Assembly (NCBI GenBank): GCA_020636325.1
Contig: JACJYC010000019.1
Location: forward strand, 49,511-113,510
Source of the DNA: Lewinellaceae bacterium
GTDB lineage: Bacteria; Bacteroidota; Bacteroidia; Chitinophagales; Saprospiraceae
Reading direction: 5' to 3'
DNA: 64,000 nt
Numbering within the stretch: position 1 is the first letter of the stretch; every line of letters starts with the position of its first letter. Of the stretch, positions 25,770-34,904 are shown in pieces. The notes below the pieces were generated by a model. That model was given only the letters and a program-made list of their open reading frames with translations. It had not been told where the DNA came from and made no database searches. The position numbers were made by a program, and so were the translations under genes.

Positions 25770-27156
25770 TATAGAACATGATCTTGAAATCGAGGGCGAG
25801 GGACATGTTCTCGATGTACAGGATGTCGAATTTGAGGCGTTGGATCATCTGATCGACGTTGGAAGCGTAGCCGTATTTGACCTGCCCCCAGGAGGTAATG
25901 CCGGGTCGGACCTTCAGCAGGTGTTTGTAATGGGGCGCGCGCTGGATGATCTGGTCGATGTAGAATTTTCGCTCGGGTCGGGGTCCGACGATGGACATTT
26001 CCCCTTTGAGGACGTTCCAGAACTGCGGGAGTTCATCCAGCCGCCATTTGCGCATGACGGCGCCCCAGGCTGTGCACCGGTTGTCGCCGTCAAAGCTCAA
26101 TTGCGGTCCGTTTGTTTCCGCATTGACCAGCATGGAGCGGAATTTGTAAATGCTGAAAGGCCGGCCGTTGATACCGATGCGCTGCTGTTCGTACAGGATC
26201 GGGCCTGGGGAGGATAGCCGCACCCGGATGGCGACATACAGATACAGGGGCGCCAAAACGATGAGCACTACCACGGCGGTGATGATGTCGATCAGGCGTT
26301 TGACCAGGCGCTGCCACTTGGGCATCAATTCGTGCCGGATCTCGATCAGGACGGCGCCGAACACGTGGTTCATCTTCACGGTACCGAGCATGATGTCGTA
26401 CATATCCGGGATGATCTTGACCAGCAGCTGGTCGCTGAAATCAAACAGGATATTGAGGATCTCGCGGAGTTTGTTGTGTTCGGAGGTTTCAATCGCGATA
26501 ATGACCTCCTCGATATTGTGGTCGAGGATGATCCGTTCGAGGTTTTCCACTTTGCCGAGCCGGGGCAGGAAAGCCGCCAGTTCGTGTTGCTTCTTCCCGT
26601 TGGCGTCGGCGAAACCGACAAATTTATACCCCAATCCTTTCTTGCGGCTAGTGATCTCCTCATAGAGCTCAACGGCATTCTGATTGCTGCCGATGATCAG
26701 GGTATTATAGGCCACTTCACCGGCTTTGAGGCGCCAGGTAGCCCGGGTGAGGATGATCATCCGGACCGTGGCTGTGAAGACGAAATGGAAGGAGAACAGG
26801 GTAAGGAAGGAAGCGTAATAGGTGCGGTAATTGGTCACAAAATCGTCCAGGATCAGGGTAAAAAACAGGAACATGACCCCAAAAAAGCTCAGAAAAAAGG
26901 TACGCGCCAGGGTAGCGATCCGGGAGAGGCGGTAGATATCCTTGTACTGATCGAAAATATTGTAGAACAGGATCCAGCCGATAGGGATGATGATGATGCC
27001 GTACCAGAAATTAGGGTCCTGCAAAAGGTGCAGGGAAAAAGTCCCGCTGCCTTCCACATTCTTGCGGTAGAGAAAAAAACAAGCCCACGAGAGCATGGCC
27101 GTAACGAAGTCCGAAACCTTGTAGAGCACTGTATCCGTGCGCCGCCTTCCGCTCAT
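25735..27156 (-). CDS. Polyprenyl-phosphate hexose-1-phosphate transferase (exopolysaccharide initiation)
   Basis: 473 residues of the WcaJ/WbaP/EpsL class, which attach the first sugar phosphate to undecaprenyl phosphate in the inner membrane. The N-terminal half has about four hydrophobic segments (SDFVTAMLSWACFFLY, FWYGIIIIPIGWILFY and others) and a CoA-binding-like middle domain (YNTLIIGSNQNAVELYEEI). The C-terminal bacterial sugar transferase domain shows RLSSPGPILYEQQRIG, KFRSMLVNAE, RKWRLDELPQFWNVLKGEMS and IVGPRPERKF. It follows a lipoprotein gene by 8 bp and that follows a sugar dehydrogenase, suggesting an exopolysaccharide operon. The C-terminal Gly/Lys end lies in the 54-bp duplication. 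Confidence 0.92.
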   Translation of the reverse strand: MSGRRRTDTVLYKVSDFVTAMLSWACFFLYRKNVEGSGTFSLHLLQDPNFWYGIIIIPIGWILFYNIFDQYKDIYRLSRIATLARTFFLSFFGVMFLFFTLILDDFVTNYRTYYASFLTLFSFHFVFTATVRMIILTRATWRLKAGEVAYNTLIIGSNQNAVELYEEITSRKKGLGYKFVGFADANGKKQHELAAFLPRLGKVENLERIILDHNIEEVIIAIETSEHNKLREILNILFDFSDQLLVKIIPDMYDIMLGTVKMNHVFGAVLIEIRHELMPKWQRLVKRLIDIITAVVVLIVLAPLYLYVAIRVRLSSPGPILYEQQRIGINGRPFSIYKFRSMLVNAETNGPQLSFDGDNRCTAWGAVMRKWRLDELPQFWNVLKGEMSIVGPRPERKFYIDQIIQRAPHYKHLLKVRPGITSWGQVKYGYASNVDQMIQRLKFDILYIENMSLALDFKIMFYTIFVLLQGKGK

Positions 27157-27164
27157 GGCACTGA

Positions 27165-28064
27165 TTAAAGGTGAAGCAGTTTGATATTATCCAACCATAC
27201 TTTGGCAGAGTCCATTTCCAGTTGCCCGTTTACCTGGGGGATGAAGGCCTGCATCACCAGCTGGTAGCCGTCTGTGTATTGCGGGTCGGTCAACAGGGAA
27301 CTCAGGTTAAAATAAATCTTGTTCCAGGTATCCTTCGGGGCAAACCCGGGGTCCAGGATCGGCGTTGACAACCCGGAGCCGTAACCGATCACGCCGAAAA
27401 TGACCGGCGCTTCCGCTTTATAGCTGACCTCCAGGTAAACCACCGGGCTGACGGTTGTCAGGTCCTTGAACAACCGGGTCGTGGTGATCTCCTGTACGGG
27501 GTGATCCTTATCCAACCGGATCAATCCGGAGTAATCGCCTTCAAATACATCCCCGGTGGTCCGCACCAGCCCGTCGCCCCCGGAATTGAGCAACTTATTA
27601 AAAAGGAGGTTTGAGGATTCGAAGTCTTCTATAGCGGCGAATTTCAAACCTGACAAGTAAGTAACGACCGGCCTGAGGGTGTCCACCTCGCCGATTTCAA
27701 GGTCGGCAGAGGTTTCATAGATGCGGTAAAACGGATAGCTGACGGAAGTGCCGTTGATGCCGTTGTCTTTGATCCCGGCTTCGAGGAGCACATCGACCTG
27801 ACCGCTTTCGAGCACAGGCACGGTAGCCGGCAAGGGATAAACGCCCAGGAAACGATCGTTCACCGAAACCCATACGTCCGTGATTTTTTGAGCGGCGCTG
27901 CCCTGGGTACCCGGCTGGGTTTCGAGTTTGAACGAAGGAATATGGATATACGCGGGTACGCCTTCATCGTCGCCGGCCAGAAAGCAACCGGAGAACGCCA
28001 GTGCACTGAGCAGGGCAGCCGGCAACCATACTTTATACTGAAAGCCCGGTAAATTGTACTTCAT
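27165..28064 (-). CDS. Lipoprotein of unknown function in the exopolysaccharide operon
   Basis: A 299-residue lipoprotein (LSALAFSGC). It has no motif I can name. The first 100 residues look like an immunoglobulin-like strand set (YIHIPSFKLET, DVWVSVNDRFLGVYPLP). The C-terminal part (AIEDFESSNLL, GDYSGLIRL, YLEVSYKAEAPVIFGV, AKVWLDNIKLLHL) reads like a jelly-roll carbohydrate-binding module with a final strand, a frequent layout in Bacteroidota surface lipoproteins. It lies 93 bp after the Gfo/Idh gene and 8 bp before the sugar transferase, so a role near polysaccharide assembly is plausible but unproven. Confidence 0.6.
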   Translation of the reverse strand: MKYNLPGFQYKVWLPAALLSALAFSGCFLAGDDEGVPAYIHIPSFKLETQPGTQGSAAQKITDVWVSVNDRFLGVYPLPATVPVLESGQVDVLLEAGIKDNGINGTSVSYPFYRIYETSADLEIGEVDTLRPVVTYLSGLKFAAIEDFESSNLLFNKLLNSGGDGLVRTTGDVFEGDYSGLIRLDKDHPVQEITTTRLFKDLTTVSPVVYLEVSYKAEAPVIFGVIGYGSGLSTPILDPGFAPKDTWNKIYFNLSSLLTDPQYTDGYQLVMQAFIPQVNGQLEMDSAKVWLDNIKLLHL

Positions 28065-28157
28065 TGCAAAAATTTGGTGACACTTTGGTAAACGAATTAG
28101 ACGGGTGTTTGTGATACCTCGTTTGGCAAATTGTCATTTTCGGGCCAAAAAAGGGGA

Positions 28158-29144
28158 TCAACCGGCGGGTTGCCGCCTGTTGATATCGTCCAGCAATTGA
28201 TACGCCAACTCCAGGGCGCGGTATCCGTCCTCAATACTCACGCGCGGCCGGGTATTTTCGAGGATGCAGGCCGAGAAGGTCTCCAACTCCATTTTGATGG
28301 CGTTGACCGGCTCGATAGCGGGCATATCCAGGTGGATGATCTTCTTCCCTTTGGGCGTCTCCAGCTCCAGGCCGCCGTTTTCAGGCGCTCCGGGATCTCC
28401 TTCGTTAAAAAGCCGGACGACCTGGGCATTCTTTTCAAGGAAATCGAGGCTGATATAAGCGTCTTTCTGGAAGAACCTCACCTTGCGCATTTGTTTCAGC
28501 GAGATCCGGCTGGCGGTCAGGTTGGCAACGCACCCGTTAGCGAATTCTATCCTGGCATTGGCAATATCCGGCGAATCGCTGACCACAGCGACCCCGCTGG
28601 CGCTCACAAACTGAACCGGCGAATTGACCAGGCTCAGCACGATATCCAGGTCGTGGATCATCAGGTCGAGCACAACCGATACGTCCGTTCCCCGCGGATT
28701 GAAGGTGGCCAGCCTGTGGGCCTCAATGAACATCGGCGCCATGGGCAGATCGCCCAGGGCCAGCAAAGCGGGATTGAATCGTTCGACATGGCCGACCTGC
28801 ACCTTCACGCCGTATTGGCGGCTGAGTTGCAGCAGATCCCGGGCTTCCTCCAGGGTGCTGGTCAGCGGCTTCTCGATGAATACGTGTCTGCCGCGTTCGA
28901 TCGCCAGGGAGGCCATCCTGAAATGGGATTGCGTCGGCGTTACAATGTCCACTACATCCACCACGTCCATCAGGGCTTCGGGGCTGGAATAGGCGGGCAA
29001 ACCGAATTGCTCCGCCACCTGCCGGGCAGTCTCCTCGTCCGAATCGTAAAATCCGACCAACTCGTAAGATTCACCCGCCAGTTGAAGGCATTTGAGGTGG
29101 ATCTTGCCCAGGTGGCCTACGCCCAGTACCCCGATTTTCAGCAT
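28158..29144 (-). CDS. Gfo/Idh/MocA-family NAD(P)-dependent sugar dehydrogenase, cytoplasmic
   Basis: 328 residues without signal peptide. The Rossmann fold begins MLKIGVLGVGHLGKIH (GxGxxG). EKPLTSTLEEA carries the conserved catalytic Lys. VGHVERFNPA and VLDLMIHDLDIVL are typical of nucleotide-sugar members such as UDP-N-acetylglucosamine 3-dehydrogenase. Oxidation of a UDP-sugar would fit its place ahead of an exopolysaccharide sugar transferase. It is clearly distinct from the two Tat-exported family members at 51016 and 62441. Confidence 0.85.
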   Translation of the reverse strand: MLKIGVLGVGHLGKIHLKCLQLAGESYELVGFYDSDEETARQVAEQFGLPAYSSPEALMDVVDVVDIVTPTQSHFRMASLAIERGRHVFIEKPLTSTLEEARDLLQLSRQYGVKVQVGHVERFNPALLALGDLPMAPMFIEAHRLATFNPRGTDVSVVLDLMIHDLDIVLSLVNSPVQFVSASGVAVVSDSPDIANARIEFANGCVANLTASRISLKQMRKVRFFQKDAYISLDFLEKNAQVVRLFNEGDPGAPENGGLELETPKGKKIIHLDMPAIEPVNAIKMELETFSACILENTRPRVSIEDGYRALELAYQLLDDINRRQPAG

Positions 29145-29687
29145 AGTATTTTTAGTCGTAAGTTTTTAGTTGTAAGTTGTAAGTCGTAAGTCGTAAGTCG
29201 TAAGTCGTAAGTTGTAAGTCGTAAGTTGTTAGTCGTAAGTTGTTAGTCTGGTAACTGAGGGTAGCCGGCTCCGTCAGCCATAGGCCGACGTTAAGTTGTA
29301 AGCGGTTCGGCTGCCGGATCAATTTCCTTCACCTGGGCAGTCCTCAGTTTCAGCGGTGGCAGGCAGTATCCGAGGCAGTTCAAAATAGGATTTTCACGCA
29401 AGAGCAAAAATGTTCAAATATTTGATTTTCATTATGTTATGCGTATTGAAAATCCGATTGACACAACATTCTGAACAGTCTCCAGCATCCGGCATCCAGG
29501 TTCCAGTCTTTCAGTTGGCAGTTGGCAGTCCGGCTCCCCAGCCGCCAGCATCAAGCTTACCAGCATCAAGCATCCAGCATCAAGCTTACCAATCCCTGCG
29601 TTACACTTCGGGCTTAGTAATCTGCCCTTGAATCCGGCATCCTCCGTCCGCCATAGCCCTAAGGCGACGGCGGGCAGCATCCGGCAA
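29145..29687. repeat. Intergenic region of GTAAGTC heptamers and REP-like elements
   Basis: 29155-29250 consists of GTAAGTC/GTAAGTT heptamers, the complement of the TTACGAC tract at 39286-39340. Near 29262-29290 and at 29644-29674 (CCGTCCGCC / GGCGACGGCGGG) are REP-like hairpins. Between them short CCAGCATCAAGC-like repeats are seen. No gene is supported in these 543 bp. Confidence 0.7.
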
Positions 29688-30767
29688 CTACTGATTCCGC
29701 CCGATGCAGTTCAGGTCTTCAAAAGCCTGCCGGAGGCGGGCGACGAAGGTCTTTTCGCCGGCGCGGAGCCATTGGCGCGGATCATAGACCTTCTTATTGG
29801 GCTTGTCTTCGCCTTCCGGGTTGCCGATCTGGCTTTGCATGTAATCGCGTTTGCCTTCGTAATAATCCCGGACGCCTTCCCAGAATGCCCATTGCATATC
29901 GGTGTCGATGTTCATTTTCACGGCGCCGTATTCGATGGCTTCCCGGATCTCTGCCTGGGAGGAGCCTGATCCGCCGTGGAAGACGAAATTGACCGGATTT
30001 TCGCCGAGGCCGTATTTTTCCCGGATATAGTCCTGTGAATTTTTCAGGATAACGGGTTTCAGTTCCACGTTGCCGGGTTTGTAAACGCCGTGTACGTTGC
30101 CGAAAGCGGCGGCGATGGTGAAGCGGTTGCTCACTTTGCTGAGCGTTTCAAACGCATAGGCCACTTCTTCCGGTTGGGTATAAAGCCGGGAGTTGTCGAT
30201 TCCGGTATTGTCAACGCCGTCTTCTTCACCGCCGGTGACCCCGAGCTCGATCTCCAGCGTCATGCCGATCCTGGCCATTCGCTTGAAGTATTCCACAGAG
30301 GTTTCGATATTCTCGTGGATGGGCTCTTCAGACAGGTCGAGCATATGGGAGCTGAACAGCGGGTAGCCCCGGGATTCGAAAAACCGTTCGCCGGCGTCCA
30401 GCAGTCCGTCCACCCAGGGCAGAATGTTGCGCGCGCAGTGGTCCGTATGCAGGATTACCGTCACGCCGTAAGCTTTGGCGAGGGTATGCACGTGCATGGC
30501 GCCGGAAATGCCCCCGAGGATAGCCGCCTGCTGGTTCGCATTATCGAGTCCTTTTCCGGCTACGAAGGCCGCTCCGCCGTTTGAAAACTGGATAATGACC
30601 GGTGAATTCACTTCTTTGGCCGTTTCCAGTACGCCGTTGATGGTATTGTTTCCGATCACATTGACTGCGGGGAGGGCGAAGTTATGCTCGTTGGCATAAT
30701 TCAGCAATTCCGTTACTTCGTCGCCGTGGATGACTCCCGGGCGAAACCTGGTATGGGTTGTTGTCAT
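29688..30767 (-). CDS. fbaA: Class II fructose-1,6-bisphosphate aldolase
   Basis: 359 residues, the usual length of class IIA (E. coli FbaA type) enzymes that split fructose 1,6-bisphosphate in glycolysis and condense trioses in gluconeogenesis. Marks are FALPAVNVIGNNTINGVLE, SPVIIQFSNGGAAF, the Zn-binding ILHTDHCA, LEIELGVTGGEEDG, FGNVHGVYKPGN and NFVFHGGSGSS. Upstream, TATCTTTG on the minus strand (30815-30808) matches the Bacteroidota -7 box and lies about 40 bp before the start codon. Confidence 0.96.
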   Translation of the reverse strand: MTTTHTRFRPGVIHGDEVTELLNYANEHNFALPAVNVIGNNTINGVLETAKEVNSPVIIQFSNGGAAFVAGKGLDNANQQAAILGGISGAMHVHTLAKAYGVTVILHTDHCARNILPWVDGLLDAGERFFESRGYPLFSSHMLDLSEEPIHENIETSVEYFKRMARIGMTLEIELGVTGGEEDGVDNTGIDNSRLYTQPEEVAYAFETLSKVSNRFTIAAAFGNVHGVYKPGNVELKPVILKNSQDYIREKYGLGENPVNFVFHGGSGSSQAEIREAIEYGAVKMNIDTDMQWAFWEGVRDYYEGKRDYMQSQIGNPEGEDKPNKKVYDPRQWLRAGEKTFVARLRQAFEDLNCIGRNQ

Positions 30768-30807
30768 TTTTAGTTCAATTTATTGATAGAATGGCGATTC
30801 CAGGCGG

Positions 30808-30815
30808 CAAAGATA
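30808..30815 (-). promoter_or_regulatory. -7 promoter box of fbaA
   Basis: Minus-strand TATCTTTG matches TAnnTTTG. A matching TTTG at the usual distance upstream is not clear. Confidence 0.5.
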
Positions 30816-30838
30816 AGAACTACCTGGTCAATGTTGCC

Positions 30839-31765
30839 TTAAATCACCCCTTTCTCGGTCAAATACCGTTCGGCATCCAGCGCGGCCATGCATCCCGTAC
30901 CTGCGGCCGTAACCGCCTGGCGGTAAACTTTATCCTGCGCGTCGCCGCTGGCAAAAACGCCCTCAATATTGGTTTTGGACGTTCCCGCCACCGTCTGGAT
31001 ATAGCCGGTTTCGTCCATGTTGAGCCAATCCTTGAAAACGCCGGTATTGGGCTGGTGACCGATGGCCACAAAAAAGCCTTTGACCGGGATGACGCTTTCC
31101 GCATGGGTCTGGTTGTTGATCACGCGAACGCCTTCCACTTCCTTTTCCCCCAGGATCTCCAGGGCTTCGGTATGCCAGTGGATCTCGATGTTGGGCGCGT
31201 TCAGTACGCGTTCCTGCATGATCTTCGAGGCCCGCATTTCGTCGCGGCGGACCAGCAGGTGTACTTTCGGGCAAAGTTTGGACAGGTAGGTGGCTTCCTC
31301 AGCGGCCGTATCGCCGCCGCCGACCACAGCCACTTCCATGCCGCGGAAGAAAAAGCCGTCGCAAACCGCGCAGGCCGATACGCCCGGTTTTTTCTCAGAG
31401 GGCAATCCGAGCCATTTGGCGCTGGCCCCCGTGGCGATGATCACGCTGTCGGCGAGGATCTCCTTGCCGCCGTCCGTCCAGACCTTGTGCACAGGGCCGC
31501 TGAAATCCACCTTGTTGATGACCTCGTAATGAATAGCGGTACCGAACCTTTCGGCCTGCTGCCGGAATTCCTCCATCATTTCAGGCCCTGTAATGCCTGT
31601 GGGGTATCCCGGATAATTTTCCACCTCCGTTGTGATCATCAACTGACCACCCGGTTCGGGGCCCGTGAACATCACCGGTTTCATACCTGCACGGGCAGCG
31701 TAAATGGCCGCCGTATAGCCGGCAGGGCCGGCGCCGATGATCACGCAATTATGTTGCTCTGTCAT
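30839..31765 (-). CDS. trxB: Thioredoxin-disulfide reductase
   Basis: 308 residues from the ATG at 31765, where MTEQHNCVIIGAGPAGYTAA matches family N-termini. A frame extension to 31867 exists, but a consensus -7 box lies inside it. The flavoenzyme passes electrons from NADPH to thioredoxin. FAD site GAGPAGYTAAIYAARA, redox-active CAVCDG near residue 132, NADPH site VVGGGDTAAEEATYL, and C-terminal GVFASGDAQDKVYRQ are all present. Confidence 0.95.
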   Translation of the reverse strand: MTEQHNCVIIGAGPAGYTAAIYAARAGMKPVMFTGPEPGGQLMITTEVENYPGYPTGITGPEMMEEFRQQAERFGTAIHYEVINKVDFSGPVHKVWTDGGKEILADSVIIATGASAKWLGLPSEKKPGVSACAVCDGFFFRGMEVAVVGGGDTAAEEATYLSKLCPKVHLLVRRDEMRASKIMQERVLNAPNIEIHWHTEALEILGEKEVEGVRVINNQTHAESVIPVKGFFVAIGHQPNTGVFKDWLNMDETGYIQTVAGTSKTNIEGVFASGDAQDKVYRQAVTAAGTGCMAALDAERYLTEKGVI

Positions 31766-31795
31766 TGCTGTTGGGTTAACTTTTTTAAGAAGGCG

Positions 31796-31803
31796 CAAAA
31801 ATA
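31796..31803 (-). promoter_or_regulatory. -7 promoter box of trxB
   Basis: Minus-strand TATTTTTG, about 30 bp before the trxB start. It supports the start at 31765. Confidence 0.55.
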
Positions 31804-31934
31804 GGGTACTATCCCCAGGAATTAAGGGTTGATTGAGCCGTTTTTGCCCCATAGTGACAAAAATCAATCATCCTACAAAAACGCCCCCTGCACCGGAAAG
31901 GTTGAATTGCGTTTTTTCTTTATTTTCAGAATAT

Positions 31935-31965
31935 TTTGAAAATTCAGAAAATTTATTTATTTTTG
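31935..31965 (+). promoter_or_regulatory. Consensus Bacteroidota promoter of the DCC-like gene
   Basis: TTTG (31935-31938), a 19-nt spacer, and TATTTTTG (31958-31965) match the full TTTG-N19-TAnnTTTG consensus. Transcription would begin about 31972, 14 nt before the ATG at 31986. Confidence 0.75.
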
Positions 31966-31985
31966 CTGTACAATACGAACCGCCC

Positions 31986-32723
31986 ATGAAAACCCTGCAA
32001 AACAAAGTGATCATCTACGACGACGCATGCCCCATGTGCAACGCTTATACCGGATGTTTCGTGCAATTCGGCTGGCTTGAGCGGCGCACCGGGTTTACCG
32101 CAGCCGGCCGGGAAATCCTCTCCCGGCTGGATCTGGATCGTTCCAGGCACGAGATCCCGCTGTATGACCTCAAAACCGGAGAAACCCTTTACGGCTTGAA
32201 CGCCCTGTTCTTCATCCTGGGCAATCGCTATCCATGGATGAACGCCCTGTTCCGCAATCGCCTGTTCCGGGCATTCTGGAAACAGGTTTATCTTATTGTG
32301 ACCTACAACCGGCGGATCATTGCCGGAACAGCCGCTCCGAAGGAAGGCTTCGACTGTGCACCGGACGTGCATGTTTTCTACAGGTGGGTCTATATTGCGA
32401 TTGCCGTTACGGCTGCACTGATCGCGACCGTTTCTGCGACCGGCACAGGCGCCCCGGCCGTGTTGTTTTACGGGATGACGGGCTTGCACGCCCTGTTTCT
32501 GGTCATCGGCCTTTTCCGGTTCAACCGGCTGGATTTCACCGGTCATTGGGCCACCGTTGCGATGGTCACAACGGTATTGGGCGCAAGTCTGCCGGCGGTT
32601 TCCGCTACCTGGATCGCAATGGGAATCCTGGGAGCATGGCTGTGGAAAAAACGGTGGCGTGCGGTGACGGGCGCCGCCCGAAAACGGGTTTCCCCATCGC
32701 GGGCAGCAGCGCTGAGGTACTGA
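31986..32723 (+). CDS. DCC-family (DUF393-like) thiol-disulfide oxidoreductase-like membrane protein
   Basis: 245 residues from the ATG placed just after a consensus promoter. The longer frame from 31833 would start upstream of that promoter. The N-terminus KVIIYDDACPMCNAYT is a variant of the DCC signature (YDGDCPxC), with a CPMC redox pair, and ETLYGLNALFFILGN follows as in the family. The C-terminal half holds about four hydrophobic segments (YIAIAVTAALIATVSATG, AVLFYGMTGLHALFLVIGLF, VAMVTTVLGASLPAVSATW), so it is anchored in the inner membrane. Substrate unknown. It is convergent with ettA, 7 bp apart. Confidence 0.7.
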   Translation: MKTLQNKVIIYDDACPMCNAYTGCFVQFGWLERRTGFTAAGREILSRLDLDRSRHEIPLYDLKTGETLYGLNALFFILGNRYPWMNALFRNRLFRAFWKQVYLIVTYNRRIIAGTAAPKEGFDCAPDVHVFYRWVYIAIAVTAALIATVSATGTGAPAVLFYGMTGLHALFLVIGLFRFNRLDFTGHWATVAMVTTVLGASLPAVSATWIAMGILGAWLWKKRWRAVTGAARKRVSPSRAAALRY

Positions 32724-32730
32724 GCCGAGC

Positions 32731-34410
32731 CTACCGGTTGATAACGTTTTTGAACCGGGGTCTTCGCGGCGTCAAATCGCCCAATTTTTCCTTTTTGGCC
32801 GTTTCATAATCCGAATAATTGCCTTCGAAGAAGACGACTTCGCCTTCGTCCTCGAAAGAGAGGATATGGGTAGCCAGGCGGTCGATGAACCACCGGTCGT
32901 GGGAGATGACGAGGATGCAGCCGGCGAAATTTTCGAGGCCGTCCTCCAGCGCGCGAAGGGTATTGACATCGATGTCGTTGGTCGGTTCGTCGAGCAGGAG
33001 GACGTTGCCGCCTTCGCGCAGGGTCATGGCCAGGTGGAGCCGGTTGCGCTCACCGCCGGAGAGGACGCCGAGTTTTTTCTGCTGGTCGGCCCCTGAGAAG
33101 TTGAACCGGCTGAGGTAAGCCCGGGCGTTGACGGTATTTTTGCCTACGGTGATCAGGTCCTGTCCGCCGGAAACGGCGTCGTAAACGGTCTTATCGCCGT
33201 CCTGCAATTCCTTGTGGGTTTGGTCTACGTAGGACATCTGCACCGTATTGCCGATCTCAACGGAGCCGTTGTCCGGTTTTTCGAGTCCCATGATGATCCG
33301 GAACAGGGTACTTTTACCGACGCCGTTGGGGCCGATGATACCGACCACAGCGTTGCGGGGAACGCTGAACGTGAAATTTTCGAACAATAGGCGGTTGCCG
33401 AAGCCTTTGGTCAGCCCTTCAGCGTTGATCACCACGTCGCCGAGGCGGGGACCGGGCGGGATGTACAATTCCAGTTTGGCTTCTTTTTCCCTGACCTCTT
33501 CCTCAGCGAGGCGTTCGTAGGCATTCAAACGGGCTTTCCCTTTGGCCTGCCGGGCTTTGGGCGCCATTCGGATCCATTCCAATTCGCGTTCCAGGGTCTT
33601 GCGGCGTTTGCTTTCGGTGCGTTCTTCCTGTTCGAGGCGTTTGGCTTTTTGTTCCAGCCAGGAGGAGTAATTGCCTTTCCAGGGGATACCTTCGCCGCGG
33701 TCCAGTTCGAGGATCCAGCCGGCCACATTGTCCAGGAAGTAGCGGTCGTGGGTAACGGCGATGACGGTTCCCGGGAAATTTTGGAGGTATTGCTCCAGCC
33801 AGTCCACCGATTCGGCGTCCAGGTGGTTGGTGGGTTCGTCGAGCAGGAGGATATCCGGGTTGCTGAGCAGCAGGCGGCAGAGCGCGACCCGGCGGCGTTC
33901 GCCTCCGGAAAGCACGTTGACCGCGGCATTTTCCTCCGGGCAGCGCAGGGCTTCCATGGCGGTATTGAGGCGGTTGTCGAGTTCCCAGGCGTTATGGTGG
34001 TCGAGTTGTTCCATTAACTCACCCTGGCGCTCGATCAGCTTCATCATTTCGTCATCGTCGATGGGTTCGGAGAGTTTGGCGTTGATGTCCTCGTATTCTT
34101 TCATCAGGTCGACGATGTGCTGCACGCCTTCTTCCACTATCTGCCGCACGGTTTTGGAATCGTCGAGTTGCGGTTCCTGTTCCAGGTAGCCGATCTTGTA
34201 GGTACCGTCGAAGGTGATGCGCCCTTCGTAGTTGGTATCGCGGCCGGCGATGAGCTTCAGCAGGCTGGATTTACCGGAGCCGTTCAGACCGAGCACGCCG
34301 ATCTTGGCCCCATAAAAGAAGGACAACCAGATATTCTTGAGGACTTGCTTATTGGGAGGGTAGGTTTTGGAAACCCCCTCCATGGAAAAGATCACTTTTT
34401 GATCCGACAT
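32731..34410 (-). CDS. ettA: ABC-F ATPase, energy-dependent translational throttle protein EttA
   Basis: 559 residues, the length of EttA. Two ATPase domains in one chain: Walker A GLNGSGKSS with signature LSGGERRRVALCRLL, and Walker A GPNGVGKST with signature LSGGERNRLHLAM. A charged linker (KRLEQEERTESKRRKTLERE) lies between them. The arm region after the first Walker A (VDLMKEYEDINAKLSEP) and the long linker fit EttA rather than antibiotic-resistance ABC-F proteins. EttA binds the ribosomal E site and gates entry into elongation according to ATP level. No membrane partner is expected or seen. Confidence 0.93.
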   Translation of the reverse strand: MSDQKVIFSMEGVSKTYPPNKQVLKNIWLSFFYGAKIGVLGLNGSGKSSLLKLIAGRDTNYEGRITFDGTYKIGYLEQEPQLDDSKTVRQIVEEGVQHIVDLMKEYEDINAKLSEPIDDDEMMKLIERQGELMEQLDHHNAWELDNRLNTAMEALRCPEENAAVNVLSGGERRRVALCRLLLSNPDILLLDEPTNHLDAESVDWLEQYLQNFPGTVIAVTHDRYFLDNVAGWILELDRGEGIPWKGNYSSWLEQKAKRLEQEERTESKRRKTLERELEWIRMAPKARQAKGKARLNAYERLAEEEVREKEAKLELYIPPGPRLGDVVINAEGLTKGFGNRLLFENFTFSVPRNAVVGIIGPNGVGKSTLFRIIMGLEKPDNGSVEIGNTVQMSYVDQTHKELQDGDKTVYDAVSGGQDLITVGKNTVNARAYLSRFNFSGADQQKKLGVLSGGERNRLHLAMTLREGGNVLLLDEPTNDIDVNTLRALEDGLENFAGCILVISHDRWFIDRLATHILSFEDEGEVVFFEGNYSDYETAKKEKLGDLTPRRPRFKNVINR

Positions 34411-34803
34411 GGTTTGGCTTTGGATTTTGGTGAAAACGGGTGCGAAGTTACGGAATTCGGCGGGGAAATGCTTGGGGGATTTTTTATGGTTTTATGGTTG
34501 GATGGTTGGGCGCCCGTTGCAGCTTCGACTTCGCTCAGCTACCCGACTTCGCTCAGCTACAGGAGAGCGGATCGATAAACGGTTATATGGGCGAATTCCC
34601 CGGTAACACACGATTGATGAATGACCATTACCCCGCTTAAACCGGGCTGGCTATGGCGCATAGGAGGCCGAACGGTTGGCTGAAAAATAAATTCTGGCAC
34701 GGTAATTGCTCTATATTCAATAGAGATTACATCAGCAAAGCGGTCCGGAATCCAGGCCCAAGGGGTTTCAGGCCGTACAAGTTCAACGTTCGTTTTCCCA
34801 ATT

Positions 34804-34832
34804 GCCCGTGCCTGGTCACGGGCTTTTTTATT
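34804..34832 (+). terminator. Rho-independent terminator 73 bp before ald
   Basis: Perfect stem GCCCGTG (34804-34810) and CACGGGC (34817-34823), loop CCTGGT, followed by TTTTTTATT. Confidence 0.8.
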
Positions 34833-34854
34833 ACCTTCATTTGGTTTTTCACTT

Positions 34855-34862
34855 TATCTTTG
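34855..34862 (+). promoter_or_regulatory. -7 promoter box of ald
   Basis: TATCTTTG matches TAnnTTTG and lies 43 bp before the ald start. No clear TTTG is found 19-21 nt upstream. Confidence 0.5.
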
Positions 34863-34904
34863 CGCGTTTTTTAATCCTTCCTATATCAAATAAAACTGCG
34901 AATT

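Larger units (their letters stand above)
34411..34904. other. Intergenic region between ettA and ald with an orphan + strand terminator
   Basis: 494 bp. Near 34525-34561 is a duplicated CGACTTCGCTCAGCTAC REP-like unit. No gene is convincing. The last 250 bp read forward into a strong hairpin-T terminator (34804-34832) although no + strand gene lies immediately upstream. It may end a small RNA or act as an attenuator for ald. A -7-like TATCTTTG at 34855-34862 may be the ald promoter. Confidence 0.5.

Noticed and set aside
34740..34832. Possible SRP (4.5S) RNA before ald because of GGTCCGGAA and a terminator
   Set aside because: The conserved GGAAG-x-AGCAG apical loop of SRP RNA is not present and no long hairpin forms.
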